Positions 33,430 through 46,261 of a DNA stretch of 64,000 bases are shown here, piece after piece. Location: positions 248,001-312,000 of the forward strand of contig JAWZYV010017505.1 of NCBI GenBank assembly GCA_038373885.1, written 5' to 3'. The notes beneath the pieces were generated by a model. It ran no database searches, was not told the DNA's origin, and saw nothing but the letters and a program-made list of their open reading frames with translations. The position numbers and the translations under genes were made by a program. The stretch's first letter is position 1; every line of letters starts with the position of its first letter. This DNA is from Cheiracanthium punctorium (taxonomy: Eukaryota > Arthropoda > Arachnida > Araneae > Cheiracanthiidae).

Positions 33430-36385
33430 TGATTAAAAAAAAACATATCAATAAAATTATTGCTGTAAAATAAAACACTCACAAATATCGGAAAAGTGAT
33501 GTCCAGGCACTTTGAATACTATTCTCGAAGGAGGGTAGGGATGTGAGAAACAGCGGAGGGTGGCCATTTTTCGTGGAAGGAAGAAATAAAGTATTATCTA
33601 TAAAATTCTTTAAAGCGCAACAAACATAAATTGCATGTTTAAGCGCAGCTTATTCGTAATTAAAAACTTGTTGAATATATATTTATTTAATTTTATTTAG
33701 AAAAACATTACTTTGCTATCCCCGTAATTTAAAATGTGAAACACTTCCACACTTTTGCAAGTTTTTGCAGAAAACACGACGTTCTTCGGGACTTACATTT
33801 ACTTCAGTTCTTCCAAAACCTATCAAATTTATCGTAAATTCCGTGTATTCACGTTGTCATATTGAAAGAACCCTTAAAAACATTCGTTATGTGAATGTTT
33901 CTAGATATTTAGGACATTTCCTGCCAGGAAATTTCAGTTATTGCTTATTTTCTTTCTTTTTTTTTTTTTTTTTCATTTTCGGCAAAAGCAATGTGAGGAC
34001 ATTTTCCTTTTAAAAGCATGCATCATCGAGAAATGTATTCATTTTTTTCAATAGCTCTATTAAAGTGCCGGCAGTATTCCGTCATCAATATTCAAGATAT
34101 GATGTAAGGGAATGGAAGCGAAAGTCTATTTCATATTTCGCAAAAGTAAAATTACTAGACATACGTTATCTTACAAAAGAAGTTTCATATGTTTAATTTC
34201 TTGTAAGTAATTTTTCATAGGAATTAAACTCTTACAAACCGTTAAGAACATCCTTTGTCAAACATTTCCTTAAGCCTAGCAAAATTTCAACATTGCGTAT
34301 GTGGTTCAAAAAGTAAGGTAACAAGAGCTCTCACGTCAAACCACATTACGTTTGATCAAGAGAAATTTCATGTCTGAGTGCAACACACGATCATAACAAA
34401 CAAATACCAATTGTTGGAGCTGGGTCGGGCCTATGGTTGACTAAAGTTCCTCCAATGGAATGTATTGGGGAATCCTCCCTACAGGCCAGACCTCGACTCC
34501 ACTGATTTCTATCCCTTGGGCTGTTGAAGAAGCGCCTAAAAGAACGATAATTGCAAATCAATGCCGTCGTTCAGAAGGCTTTCTTTAAGAGGGTCAGTGA
34601 CCAGGGCCCTATTTTTTTTCAACTCTTCGACAGTTTCGTATACCCCTTAATACTTTGATGCAAAAGGAGGTTACAGTGAAAAATGATTTGTAAAAAATGC
34701 CTTTCTTGGTTGAACTACATTTTTATTAAATGTCTTATTACCTTACTTTGTTAACCATCCTCGTAGAACTTTAGAAACTTTCAGTTAACAGCATAAAGAT
34801 TAAACAAGGAAGATAAATTATTTCAAATCCATCGATTTTAAAATGCTTTTGAAGGCATTACATATACGAATTATATAAACTGAGAAAAAACAACTGCATT
34901 GAAAATTGCCTTTCAATATCCACTATGAGAAAGAAACATTCTTGTAGTCTAATTTTGTGAATTACTTTAATACAGCATCAAATCCTATTTCATCTTTTTT
35001 CGATAGCAAATAGTTCATTAACATATATTTTTTTAAATCGTTGACCTTCGATGAAATGTACTTTAAAGTCGCGACTTAGTGATTGTCCGTGGCCATAGGC
35101 CGTGATATATTGAACTTCTTTTGAGCAGACAAAAGAAGCGAATATATTTGTCAATATTTCTCAAATATTTGTCAATTTGTGTTTTTGAAATATTTGTCAT
35201 TTTTTTTCAAAATTAGTACACTTTCATAATCATAAGAGATACTTCTTAATTAGAACTACAGATGGCTGGGAGCTATATCTTCGAGATTTTTCTGTCTGCA
35301 GACTATGTTCTTATATTTTTTGAGTCTAAATCATACTTCCCTATCGACGTCGTATAGGGAGTAGGGGGAGGATTCCCATGTTTACAGATTCGTTTTTTAA
35401 AATTTAATATTTTAGAATAACGTGGGGGCGGAGGGAATCCTCTTCTGCGCATGCAGTTGCTTCTCTCTTCAGATTTTATAATGCTCTCCCTGAGACAGCA
35501 TATGCGCTAGCAAACCCGCCGCTGTCTACGCAATCAGAGCATCTAATTCCTTTAAACTACGGATAATTTTAATTAAAAAGAAATTTTCAAAGATTTTATT
35601 ACTTGTATTCAAATTACCTTTTAAAGGGTAATTAAAACGGTCATCAAAATGACTGTTTTATATTCATTCAAAATTCACTCAAAAGAAAAGTACTACTCTT
35701 CACTGTCCTTTTAAACTTTTACTGCCCTCCTAAGCGAAATATTTGTCAAGTAGCCAAATATAAGCCCTTTTTCTCCACCCCCTCCTCCCACCCCAATAAC
35801 TACCAACTTTTTTCTTCCGCGATACTCACACAGTGGTTTCATATTTATAGTTCATCATAATAAATTTCTTTTATATTCTATCGAGGCTGCTGGAAAGACG
35901 GGACTGTTTACGACTTGCGAGAATATTCCTTAGCATTCAATATCTGCCGTAACTGCAACTGATATCATTTATAGGCAGTTCTATTTCGTGGAAGAGGAAT
36001 TTATGTCATTGATTTTTACTGTATCAGTCGTAAATTGGTTCCAGACAAGTCACATTAAGATCGCGACTGTCTCAAGAAAAATACTGATGGATTTGTAGTT
36101 CATTTCAGGAATGAAAGCTGGAATTAATCCTTTATTGTATCGAGCACTTTTATTTTTAACGGAACGTAAATGAAATGAGTAAATTTATTATAGTTTATTT
36201 GTTTGAGATTTGACGGAAGATAGATTTCATTCCCAATTATATTTTCTCGGAATGTGATGTCAATATGTATGGACTTTTTCTTCGATTTTTATTTTTACAG
36301 ATATTGATATTCGAATCGGAGATCTTTTAGTACTATTGTCAAAGTAAATTAAAAGTGTCCTTTGACTAACTTGAAAAAAGTAGAA
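33430..36385 (+). repeat. Dispersed repeat family 2, copy B
   Basis: Collinear with copy A and, inverted, with copy C, and closer to C than to A in most places I compared. It has empty sites for both of copy A's TTAA elements and for copy C's mariner, so it is the best local reference for the uninterrupted repeat. Confidence 0.85.
34301..34763 (+). mobile_element. Fossil mariner derivative inside repeat copy B
   Basis: Left end GTGGTTCAAAAAGTAAGGTAA after TA (34299-34300) pairs with the right end TTACCTTACTTTGTTAACCA before TA (34764-34765). The interior has degraded transposase C-terminal sequence, with a run resembling a proline-rich catalytic region near 34.47 kb. The same relic occurs in copy C (about 50500-50986) and partly in copy A, so it was already present in the ancestral repeat. 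Confidence 0.65.
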
Positions 36386-37366
36386 AGTACGTTAACTTTC
36401 GCAGCGCAGCGCCGCCGGAAAAGTTTTTTAAACATCTTCAATTACTACACTTTAAATTTATCATAGGCCATTTATACAAAACCTTGTAACTGATGAAACT
36501 TCCATCAATTTACAGATATTTTATCAAATTTATTTACGACGGGACCCCCCCCGCCCCTCAAAAATAAAAAATCTTACACGTTTATATCCTTCAAAAGCCT
36601 GCAAAAGCATTTTACAATTTCTTATACATCAACCCGCTTTAAACTGCTGAGGGCGTAGCCGGAGGAGGGCGCACTGGCACGCTCCTCCTTCAAGAGGTTT
36701 CCGATTTATTTTACATGGAATAAAACATTGTGACTGAGGAACTGCTGAAGTAGCTGGAGAATTATAAATTAATTAAATGAAATCAAAATTTAGATGTTTC
36801 CTAAACAGCCCATTGCCCCTTATATTTTCCATTTTTTACATTTTGTGAGTTAGATAAGATATTTTTTATTATTTTATTAACGTTCCGCAATATAATTCTC
36901 TCTCTCCTTTTTTTGTAATGCTTTATTATCTTCGACAAATATCACTTTTTAAAAAAAAAGCAGGATCCACTTTGTGCTTCCCATGCAAATATTTAACTAT
37001 CACTCTGAGGTTTGAGGGCGCAGCGGTTTAATAAATCACCTCCCGCAGAAACGCCCCCTTCCAGGCTTTGAGTTACAGATTTCCGTTCTGATTCATTATA
37101 TAAGAATAAATGTATGTAGTGTAGAAGGAATTAATATCTTCGAACATTTTCAGAAAACAGTGTGTTCTGTTGAATTCTATTTCCTTTAAAAGTATTACAT
37201 TCAGCTGCAGTTAAACTGTTAATTTACATGCATATGATAGTTAGAAATTTAAAGGCTTCCTTTCTAATTTGTACACACAACGATCGGTCTCTCTAATGCA
37301 AATGTTACACTAACTGCAGCGAAACAGCTTTTATGTTTTGAGGCTATCGACGATTAACTTTAGAAG
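36386..37366. other. Left-arm unique segment, no gene
   Basis: AT-rich DNA shared (inverted) with 43.05-43.85 and 47.7-48.2 kb in the right arm. It has a GGAAAAGTTTTTTAAACATC block that is single here and duplicated in the right arm. No coding signal. Confidence 0.6.
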
Positions 37367-37547
37367 CAGTGGCGTCGCCAGGGAGGGGGATAGGGGGGGG
37401 GAAGACATCCCCCCCTTGAGAAATTTTTCGCCATGCAAAATGTATATTCTCCACTCCCGTATCACACACACACATATATGTGAGTAGCAGTAGTCGTAAC
37501 CCCCCCCCACACACACACACCATGAAAAATTTCTGGCTACGCTACTA
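37367..37547. mobile_element. hAT-type MITE, CAGTGGCGTAGCCAG family, copy 2
   Basis: Ends CAGTGGCGTCGCCAG and CTGGCTACGCTACTA are inverted, slightly eroded copies. The flanking octamers TTTAGAAG and CTTAGGAG match at 6 of 8. Internal G- and C-runs and an (AC)n tract are present. The matching place in the right arm (43071-43080) keeps only a scrap of this terminus inside a hairpin. Confidence 0.7.
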
Positions 37548-37692
37548 CTTAGGAGACATTCAAAGATATTTAAAAATATAATTTTAATTAGTTTTTAATA
37601 CGGCTTATACACCCATTAAATGTATAAGACTTCCCCGAAAATGAATCTTCAGTTTAATGTAAACAGTAACCGTAGGAAAGCTTTATTTTAAA

Positions 37693-40233
37693 CTAGCTGA
37701 AGTACCCGTTCTTCGCACGGGAATGAATGGACTTTTTGATATTACGATTTGTGGTGATTACTATTCATTGTAATAAACAGATATAGCAAAGTGGATATCG
37801 CGTTATATTGTGTCCAATAATCATGCATACCGAATTGCAAGGCAATCGTTTCTACGGTGCAGAAGGCTATGCGGCGTAGCGCAATCTAGTGGCGAGTTTT
37901 AGCAAAACGGATACGGCGAAAATATTTTTCGCATTCAGATATCGATGTATACGAATTTTCATGACTATCGGCTGGACAGTCCTGAAGTTCATGCGTTGAC
38001 GCGACATCTAGTGGCAAGTTATAGGAAAATGGATAGCGCCAAACTCTTCCCCGTGTTCAAATATCTATGTATACCTATTTTCATAGCGATTATTTGCACA
38101 GTCAAGAAGTGATACACTGCAGGGCCATCTAGTGGTTCAATAAAGTAATGATTTGCTACAGCGCCGTCAAGTGGCGAGTTATAGCAAAATGGATAACGCC
38201 AAAATATTCTCATTGTTCAAATAGCTATGTATACTGATTTTCATAGCGACCGTGTTCAACTATCTATGTATACCAATTTTCATAACGATCATTTGCACAG
38301 TCAAGAAGTGATACACTGCAGGGTCATCTAGTAGTTAATTAAAGTAATGATTTGCTACAGCGCCGTCAAGTGGCGAGTTATAGCAAAATGGATAACGCCA
38401 AAATATTCCCATTGTTCAAATAGCTATGTATACTGATTTTCATAGCGACCGTTTGAATGGTCAAGAATTTGGCCTGCTGCAGCGTCATCTAGTGGCGAGT
38501 TAAAATAATAATGTATTGCAGTGTCATCTAGTGGTGAGTAACATCAAAAGGAACGCAGTTAGAGTATATTCTTCGTGCTCAAATGTGTAAGTATAAAAAA
38601 TTTTATGCTGGTCGGTCGAACAGTATAGAAGTTGATGCTTTGCAGCGCCATTTAGCGGCAAGTTACAGCAAAATGGATAGTGAAAAATATTCTCCGTGTT
38701 CTAATATTCGCGTGTACCAAATTTCATCGAAATCGGTTGGACGATATTCGCATAGCAAACGGCTAAACGGAATAGAATTCAACGTTGTGCTGCGGCACCA
38801 AGTGGCAAGTTAAGGAAAAAGGATAGCATAAAAACCTTCTCCATGATAAAAGACTAAGGTGAACCAAATTTCATCGTGCAACCGTGCTCAACGGTGCTGG
38901 AGATTTTCAACGTCATAAACACATACCAACATTCATTTTTATCCATAACCAGTGTTATTATATATACCAGTCTCAAATAAAATCCAGTTTTAAATCTAAG
39001 CCTCGCCAAAGTGCCAACATACGCCATTTTGCAAGAGTTTTTTCAGGGAATCATTCGAAGCATTGACTTAGCAGCAATCAATATGGGAAATGGTTCGACC
39101 GCCAAAGACCGCCATTTATTTGAAAATTGGAATCCCTTAATACAGCCGATTTTTTTTTTAATTATCAACTATAATGTGTTTTATTCATCGTTACTCCGAT
39201 GTACTAAATGAGAAGATTTCAATTTTCTGAAATTTGGCGGAATTCCCCCAACTTAAATCAATGTACTCAATTGGCGAGAATTCTGAAGTTAGATCGCTTG
39301 AAATCCCTTAATAACTGCATTATTTCTTCACGGATCATTAAAATTTAACGCTGTATTCTAATAAAACCTTTGCACTTGTTTTCAAAAATCTATTTCTTTA
39401 AGCTCTCAAGAAATTGCGCCAAGCCGAAAACTGGGCAAACCGCTAGAACTCACTTACTCAAAATCCATATTTCAGCCATTTTATTTTTTCGCCAAACTAA
39501 AAAAATTTACACATTAGCCTCGGAAATCTTCAATTCTTATTGTTTTGCGTGTAAAGCATTACATTCCTGCTCTGATTTCCCATGCACACGATATTATAAT
39601 TAAAAAAAAAAAACCTTACGAATATAAACTAACAAAAAAAAAATCATTATTATTCTTTTATTTTTACTTTGAGAATTTAAAACATTTTATTCGGCAAAAT
39701 CGTCACACATGGCAACCACGATACTTATTTCACACTTTTTTCACTACAGGGGTTACAATTACGGAAAGCTTTTTGCGTGAAGAGCATAAAAAATCTCTTA
39801 AATTCCGGGAACGGGTGGACTTTCAAAGTTTTAAAGTGGACTACGATTTATTCTATATTATTTTACATATCTGTGCTAAATTTCAGGCCGATAGGTTCAT
39901 TTTTGTGGATTTGTATGCGAACGACATATTATTCGGCAAAATCGCCACACATGGCAACCACGATCCTTATTTCACACTTTTTTCACTACAGGGGTTACAA
40001 TTACGGAAACATTTTTGCGTGAAGAGCATAAAAAATCTCTTAAATTCCGGGAACAGGTGGACTTTCAAAGTTTTAAAGTGGACAGTGGTATATTCTATAT
40101 TATTTTACACATCTGTGCTAAATTTCAGGCCGGTAGGTCCATTTTTGTGGATTTGTATACGAATCAAATCCACAAACAAACAAACAAACAAACAAACAAA
40201 CAAACAAACAGAATTTCATTTTTATTTATAAGA
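37693..40233 (-). mobile_element. Non-autonomous Helitron, single long-form copy (H0)
   Basis: On the minus strand it starts TC-TTATAAATAAAAATGAAATT and ends with a hairpin (CCCGT, 7-base loop, ACGGG), then TACTTCAG and CTAG. It is flanked on the plus strand by A (37692) and T (40234), with no target duplication: the Helitron pattern. The 2,541-bp body has no Rep/helicase gene. It contains repeated blocks with CATCTAGTGGCGAGTT and TTTCATAGCGA, a roughly 199-bp duplication (period from about 38093 to 38292), a 242-bp duplication (39687-40166) and an (ACAA)n tract near the 5' end. The right arm of the inverted repeat lacks it. Confidence 0.92.
39687..40166. repeat. Two tandem 242-bp units in Helitron H0
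   Basis: Units start TTATTCGGCAAAATCG at 39687 and 39929. The 228-codon open frame across them (39545-40231) repeats the same peptide pattern because the DNA repeats, and the short-form Helitron copies do not preserve it. I read it as non-coding. Confidence 0.85.
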
Positions 40234-40686
40234 TGTAGGATTTTTTCTTTTTTTTTCCATACACGGAGAACTGCTAATGCGTTCATCCGAATTTTTAAAT
40301 ATCTTAGAAAGCTGTATCCCACTTGAGAAATTTTGGAAAATTATTAAAACTATGTTACAGTAGGGAAAAAGTGGTGTGAACTTTCAGCAAGCATACATAT
40401 TCAATAAGATGCACTTTGCGTATATAAGTTTCAGTACTTGTGTGCATATAAATCTGAAATTCTTTCTTAACGCATACAGAGAATCAGTTGATATAATTAA
40501 ATCCAAGACTGTTTTAAATGTTAAGTGCTCGCTATTTGAAAACTAAGGCTTATTATAAAATTCGTAGCCAAATGATTAGCTACGTTTGTAAACACCGCAG
40601 GCCGTATAACGCGTAAACCGTAATAATGTTAATAAGAGCTCCAGTGTAATTAAATAAAATACTTTACCACTTAATTCAGAAGTCTC

Positions 40687-41430
40687 TGGCCGCATTCGTA
40701 AACGCCAAACGAGTTGCACTCGTGCAACGAGTTTCTATCTAAGGTGTTCGTAAAGGAAACTGAGTGCTTTCAGTTTAAAAACTAGAGCGTTCGTACACAA
40801 AACTGGGTGCAATTGGTTTCAAACGAAGTAAACTGACAATGAATTAGGTTCGTTGAGTTTTACTTTGTTTAGAAATAGCGTCCGTTGTTATGGAATTGTA
40901 TGATGTTATGAAAAGTATTTTACGTTTGCTGAAGCTGCAAATATTAGTTTTTCGAGGAGGAAATTGAGGCATACGTTAGAAACTGCTACGAAGGTACATA
41001 CTTTTTCAAAGGTAATCATTTTCTTGTGGTTTTTATTTTAGTAAATTCAAAAATGCATGTTTTAGTGTCGAGATTGAAGTTGATTTAAACCGTTATTTGC
41101 GAAATTTGAATTTCTCTTGCTAAATACTTTTGAAAGAATGCAGTTTAAGTTGAAATTTCTAAATTTTAATCTGTGCACTTCAATGATGGCCATTCTTTCT
41201 TTTAAAAATCCTGTTGATTTTATATTCAGTATGTGCTAAAAACTTTCCTCAGCAAAGTTAACGTATTTGCGAATTGTAAACAAACACGTCTCCTAGGCGA
41301 CGAAACTCAATAAACTGAAGTTGTTCGTAAAGGCACAAGAAACTGATAACCACTGACAGCACTCAGCACACGCATTCCAGTTTTCTTACGAAAACTCGTG
41401 CAACGAGTTTGCCGTTTACGAATGCAGCCA
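40687..41430. mobile_element. Unclassified TIR element, TGGC-GCATTCGTAAACG ends
   Basis: Inverted ends TGGCCGCATTCGTAAACG and TGGCTGCATTCGTAAACG differ at one or two positions and continue with a second inverted block around ACGAGTTGCACTCGTGCAACGA. The body is 744 bp with no transposase. I found no clear target duplication, so I do not assign a superfamily. Confidence 0.7.
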
Positions 41431-41664
41431 TTGTTCCTTTCTTTATTATTTTTATAGTTCCATACAATTGCAGCTGCGTGTGCGAAAAAAGGTTTTGAGA
41501 GACACAAATATATTATTTTCCCATGATATATACGCTAAAAATTCGTAACATACGTCCTCCAGGTCTGACCCTCGAAGCAATTGTCCCCCTGTCCCACCCC
41601 TCACGACGGGCCTGCGCAGCGCGTTAACTTTTAAGCAGTACTTCATGAAATACAGGCTGTTCAT

Positions 41665-42866
41665 GAAACGAGAGGCTGGGCAGGCCGGATTAAAGTGCTC
41701 TCTGGCGATTTGGCGTGCATCCTTTGGCAAGAGTTGTTTCTCCCGCTGTTACACACTGCACGCTAGGGTTGCCGCCCGCATGAAATTTTATCTCGCAGCT
41801 ATGACAATGTTTTGACTGGTGTTGATAAGTGATTTTTAAGAGATATTAAACTTTAAAATTGGAACACATTTTAAGAAAGGCTGATCTATGCAAACGAAAT
41901 AGTTTTTCTGCTCTTTTCGATTTATAAATAGAGCGCTCAACGTTGCCTTACGCTGAGGCCTGTGGGGTGATTATGGATGGATGCAATTTATGGGATCTGC
42001 ATCAGTTATGTTTCATCAATTTTTCATTTCAAATAATTGCATTGCTTCCGCACTTTAGCATTGAAAGACTAAAGTTAGGAAGCAACGCTGGACGCATAAG
42101 GGGACTAGTCAATTTAAACATCCTAACTATCCTAATTTAAACATTGTAAAGTAGAGAGCCTGCAGGTCATGACTTGTAAAGTTCATTTGCATGTAAACTA
42201 GATCTCTTTTTTCATTTGTGTATTACATGAAGTGTGCTTTTAAAAAAATTACAAGCAAAAAATATTCATTAGAAAAGTGTGTTTAAAATATCGGTTCTCC
42301 ATCCTCTAAACCTAGCTGTGGGAATTTTCGATTAGAATAGAACGACCTCAGAATTGCTAACATTAAGATACTCTATAGGATAATTTAGGATTTTGTTTGT
42401 TTAAAAAGAAACATACAAAATATAGCAATTTTAAAAGCCAAAGTAAGGCGGAAATAAGAACGAATGAATTTTAAAAGAACAGATAATTAAGAAAAAAAAA
42501 TTTTAAAAATTATAATGCAATATATGGGATCTGCATCAATTATATTTCATCAATTCATTTCAAATGATGCTTTTTAACTGTCCACTGTTTCTTTTTTATT
42601 TCCGTAACATATTACCTTCAAATCTAAATTGTAATTTTAGACTGCAATTTTAAATGCATTAAAATATATATTTAGAACAATTAATCAACAAACAAAAAAA
42701 AAATATATTGCTGTTTTTCGACTTCAATCTTGGATCAACTTGCGGCGCGGGCGGCATCCCCTAGCGTGGAGTGTATAACAGCGGGAGAAACGACTCTTGC
42801 CAAAGGATGCACGCCAAATCGCCAGAGAGCACTTTAATCCGGCCTGCCCAGCCTCTCGTGTTCATA
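41665..42866. repeat. Inner palindrome near the centre of the inverted repeat
   Basis: Bases 41665-41790 and 42740-42866 are close inverted copies (for example GGCAGGCCGGATTAAAGTGC against GCACTTTAATCCGGCCTGCC, and the TTGGCGTGCATCCTTTGGC block). The spacer of about 950 bp is AT-rich and contains a short direct repeat around TATGGGATCTGCATCA (41990 and 42523). No gene recognised. Confidence 0.85.
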
Positions 42867-43051
42867 AAGTTCCTCTACCCAGAACTGTGCACAGAGAAAA
42901 CTACTGGTCAGAATTCTACCAAATTTGCTGAAAACCTCAATGAGACCAACTGTAACATAGTTTTAATAATTTTCCAAAATTTCTCAAGTGAGATACTGCT
43001 ATCAATAATATTTAAAAATTCCGATGAACGCATTAGCAGTTCTCCTTTAGG

Positions 43052-43099
43052 CGGTTAACTTTAGAAGCAGGGCTACGCCACTGCTTCTAAAGTTAACCG
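43052..43099. repeat. Perfect hairpin around a residual hAT terminus
   Basis: CGGTTAACTTTAGAAGCAG (43052-43070) and its exact complement (43081-43099) flank GGCTACGCCA, part of the CAGTGGCGTAGCC hAT end. In the left arm the same flank appears once, next to a full MITE (37367). hAT excision passes through hairpins in the flanking DNA, so this looks like an aberrant excision or rearrangement scar. Confidence 0.75.
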
Positions 43100-43849
43100 T
43101 CGTTAGCCTCAAAAAATAAAAGTTGTTTCACTGCAGTTAGCGTAAAATTTGTATTCGAGAGAACGATCGTTGTGTGTACAAATTAGAAAGAAAGCCTTTA
43201 AATTTCTAACTATAATATACATGTAAATTAACAGTTTAACTGCAGCTGAATGTAATATTTTAAAAAGAAATAGAATTCAACAGAACACACTGCTTTCTGA
43301 AAGTGTTCATAGATAATAATTCTTTGTACACTGTATACTTTTATTCTTATAGAATGAATCAGAACAGATATCTGTAACTCAAAGCCTGTGCGGGGGCGTT
43401 GCTGCAGGAGGTGATGTATTTAACCGCTCCGCCCTCAAACCTCAGAGTGATGGTTAAATATTTGAATGGGAAGCACAAAGTGGATCCTGCTTTTAAAAAA
43501 AAAGTGATATCTGTCGAAGATAATAAAGCATTACAAAAAAAAAAAGGAGAGAGAGATAGATAGAGAGAATGAATTATATTGCGGAACGTTAATAAAATAA
43601 TAAAAGATATCTTATCTAACTCACAAAAAGTAAAAGATGGGAATTATAAGTGGCAATGGGCTGTTCAGGAAACATCTGAATTTTGATTTCATTTAATTAA
43701 TTTATAATTCTCCAGATACTTCAGCAGTTCCTCAGTCACAATGTTTTATTCCATGTAAAATAAATCGGAAACCTATTGAAGGAGGAGCGTATATCAGTGC
43801 GCCCTCCTCCGGCTACGCCCTCAGCAGTTTAAAGCGGTTTGATATATAA

Positions 43850-46255
43850 CAAAACTGTTTAAAGTTAAATATTTCTTTTTCACTTATTTTAAAGAAAAAT
43901 TCTCACAAATAAAGCATTTTGAAAAGTTATAAAGATTTCTATTTAAAAAAATTTAAAGACTGAAGAGGAATTTGGAATTAAAAAATACACGCCATCGATA
44001 TATAATAGTAAAAATTAATTTCGCAAAGAAACAAAATAAATGGAACACAGTACACAGACAAATAAATATTTTAGTAACTAAATATATTACACCATTCAGC
44101 TACATAAATTTGTTTAGAATTAAAAATTTATTTTTATTTCAAAATATCGTCCTGGCAACCAGCGAAAGAAAAAGAGAAAAGAGTCTTCGTTGGCATCCCC
44201 GCAAGCACCTTGATGGAATATACGTAAATAATTTAATTATTCTTAATTCATAGTTATTAATACAAAACTATTCGTAAATCTTATGTGAAAAATTGCCTGA
44301 ATTTATTACAATTATCCTTTTGTAACTAACGTAAAGCTAAATGTATTTTCGCGTATATACTAAAACAATAAAGATTTTTCATGTATTTTATTGATCCATA
44401 GGATGCGAATTTCAAAAGTGCATAAAAGTTTCAGCTTAGCCGAATAATTTAAACGAAAATGACACCCTTTTCAGTCATTCACAGTAAGAAAAAAAAAGTG
44501 ACGTAACATGAAAATTCCATTTTTTTTTAAACTAACGGCACTAGGTTGAATTCTATTCTAACTGCCTTATTCCGCCAAGTTGACGATAAATATTTAAATG
44601 TAGTTACCCTGACGATTTTTCTTTTTTTTTTTAATGGGTCAACCGTTTATAATGAAACGATGTTCGAAACTCCGATGAAAAAATGATACGATCGATTCCT
44701 AAATTGGGCTCGTAGCCGATATTCAAAATAATTTTGCAGATGATCAGCCATCAGTTTTGTTTTCATTCACTGCAGTTGATGATTTCAACTCATTTATTTT
44801 ATCATCGTATGGACAACTTTTAAAAGTTGCGGGAAGAACTTTACGATTGTGGCCTCCTGGGCCTGACTTCAGGATGTTAGCGAAATCGCGGGCCGTATAA
44901 TTCGGATTTATATGGAAGTTTGAATGTTTATATAGGTTTTATACAGGATTTTGACTTGTTCTTAGGGCTGGTCCAAAAGCCATGGCGGGCCCCATTCGGC
45001 CGCAGGCTGGGAGTTGTCCATATGTGGAAGCAGTAAATTGGGAGGCTGAAATCTGGTTACTAAGATTTTTTCTAATAAATTTTCAATTCTTATTTAGACG
45101 TGGATTAGACTGTGTTGTTTTTCGTTGTGCACTATCATTAAACTAAAGGATAAATCCCTTTGTGGAGACAATAACAGCGGGCGATAGAATGTATACACTC
45201 AGAATATTTAATATTTACCCACTTAAAATCAAATAACTTCATATTCAATTTTTATTATACATCGAAATTCGAATTGTATAATCTGCAGAAACATTTCGTA
45301 TTCGAAACATTTCGTTTGGTATCAACATCCTCTCCTATATCCATGCTTAATGCATAGAAAACCGTTTTATTTTTGAAAAAAAGTTAAACTGAGTAGTAAT
45401 TTAGAAAAGCTATCTTAAGCAAATTGGAATCGTAATTTTTCCTCCAAAGCCTGATAACCGTGACTTTAATGTAACGTCAATGTCACTTGCAATAGATAAT
45501 TCTGACACTCAAATGATTAGCTTTTTTTATTCTCTTAAATGAAATAGAGCTAAAAAAACAAAAAAAAAAAACGCTTAAAAATCAGGAAATGGGTGGATTA
45601 TCAGATTTTTTCTTTCTTTTTTTTCTTTCTCCTTTTTTTTTCTTTTTTTTTTAACATAATTATGATAATTTTCAGGCTGATCGTACCACCGAACCGTGTA
45701 AATTTTAAGTTATTAGACAATACATTTTTAATCTGTTTGGATGGTAAAAGTTTTATTTTGAGTGATTGAACTGGAATTGTGACAGAGTCAGGGATCAGCG
45801 TAACTACATAGGAACGATGTATTTTTGATTTATTCGAAGTTAGAAGTCCATTTTCTTCAGTCCATCCGTTTGTTCTATTATTGTCAACGTTTAAGTAGTT
45901 GTTAGGGTTATTATAAAAGAATATTTTTGATCTATTCTGTTTTTGATTTCATGATTTCGAAGTGTCCTTTTGTACTAATAATTTAAATTGCGTTACACTT
46001 TTTATTTTCTTAAGCGTAAGTTTATAAAATAAAATTATGTTTAAAGCATATTTATGTAAGATTATATTTTTATGGCATCTATATTTATGTATCTATAAGA
46101 TTGAATTTACGTTTGTAGAATTTGTTTATGCATGCATGCTTATGCATGCTTTGAATTAGAAGAAAATAAGTATTTTATGTTTGAATTGAAGCACTATAGA
46201 GAAATTTACAATTTCAATCGTAAAGAATTATCATCATAGATGTATTATAAAGACG
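43850..46255. other. AT-rich segment specific to the right arm, no gene called
   Basis: First part of an insert of about 3.8 kb relative to the left arm. The frame at 43972-44253 has no recognisable motif. A pyrimidine-rich tract lies at about 45605-45650. Confidence 0.5.
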
Positions 46256-46261
46256 TAAATA

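Larger units (their letters stand above)
33430..40370 (+). repeat. Left arm of a large imperfect inverted repeat
   Basis: Read in reverse complement, this arm matches about 42740-51840. Landmarks pair as follows: 33.48-33.57 with 51.71-51.80 kb; 36.40-36.53 with 47.70-48.00 kb and 48.21 kb; 36.68-36.76 with 43.72-43.80 kb; 37.20-37.37 with 43.05-43.25 kb; 40.25-40.37 with 42.94-43.05 kb. Arm-specific insertions are a hAT MITE (37367) and a Helitron (37693-40233). Similarity is clear but imperfect, so the duplication is old. Confidence 0.85.

Noticed and set aside
39545..40231. 228-codon open frame in Helitron H0
   Set aside because: It spans two tandem 242-bp units, so the peptide repeats because the DNA does. 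Short-form copies H1 and H2 do not keep the frame, and no domain is recognisable.
43972..44253. 93-codon plus-strand frame
   Set aside because: Lys/Asn/Ile-rich composition simply reflects AT-rich DNA, and no motif is present.
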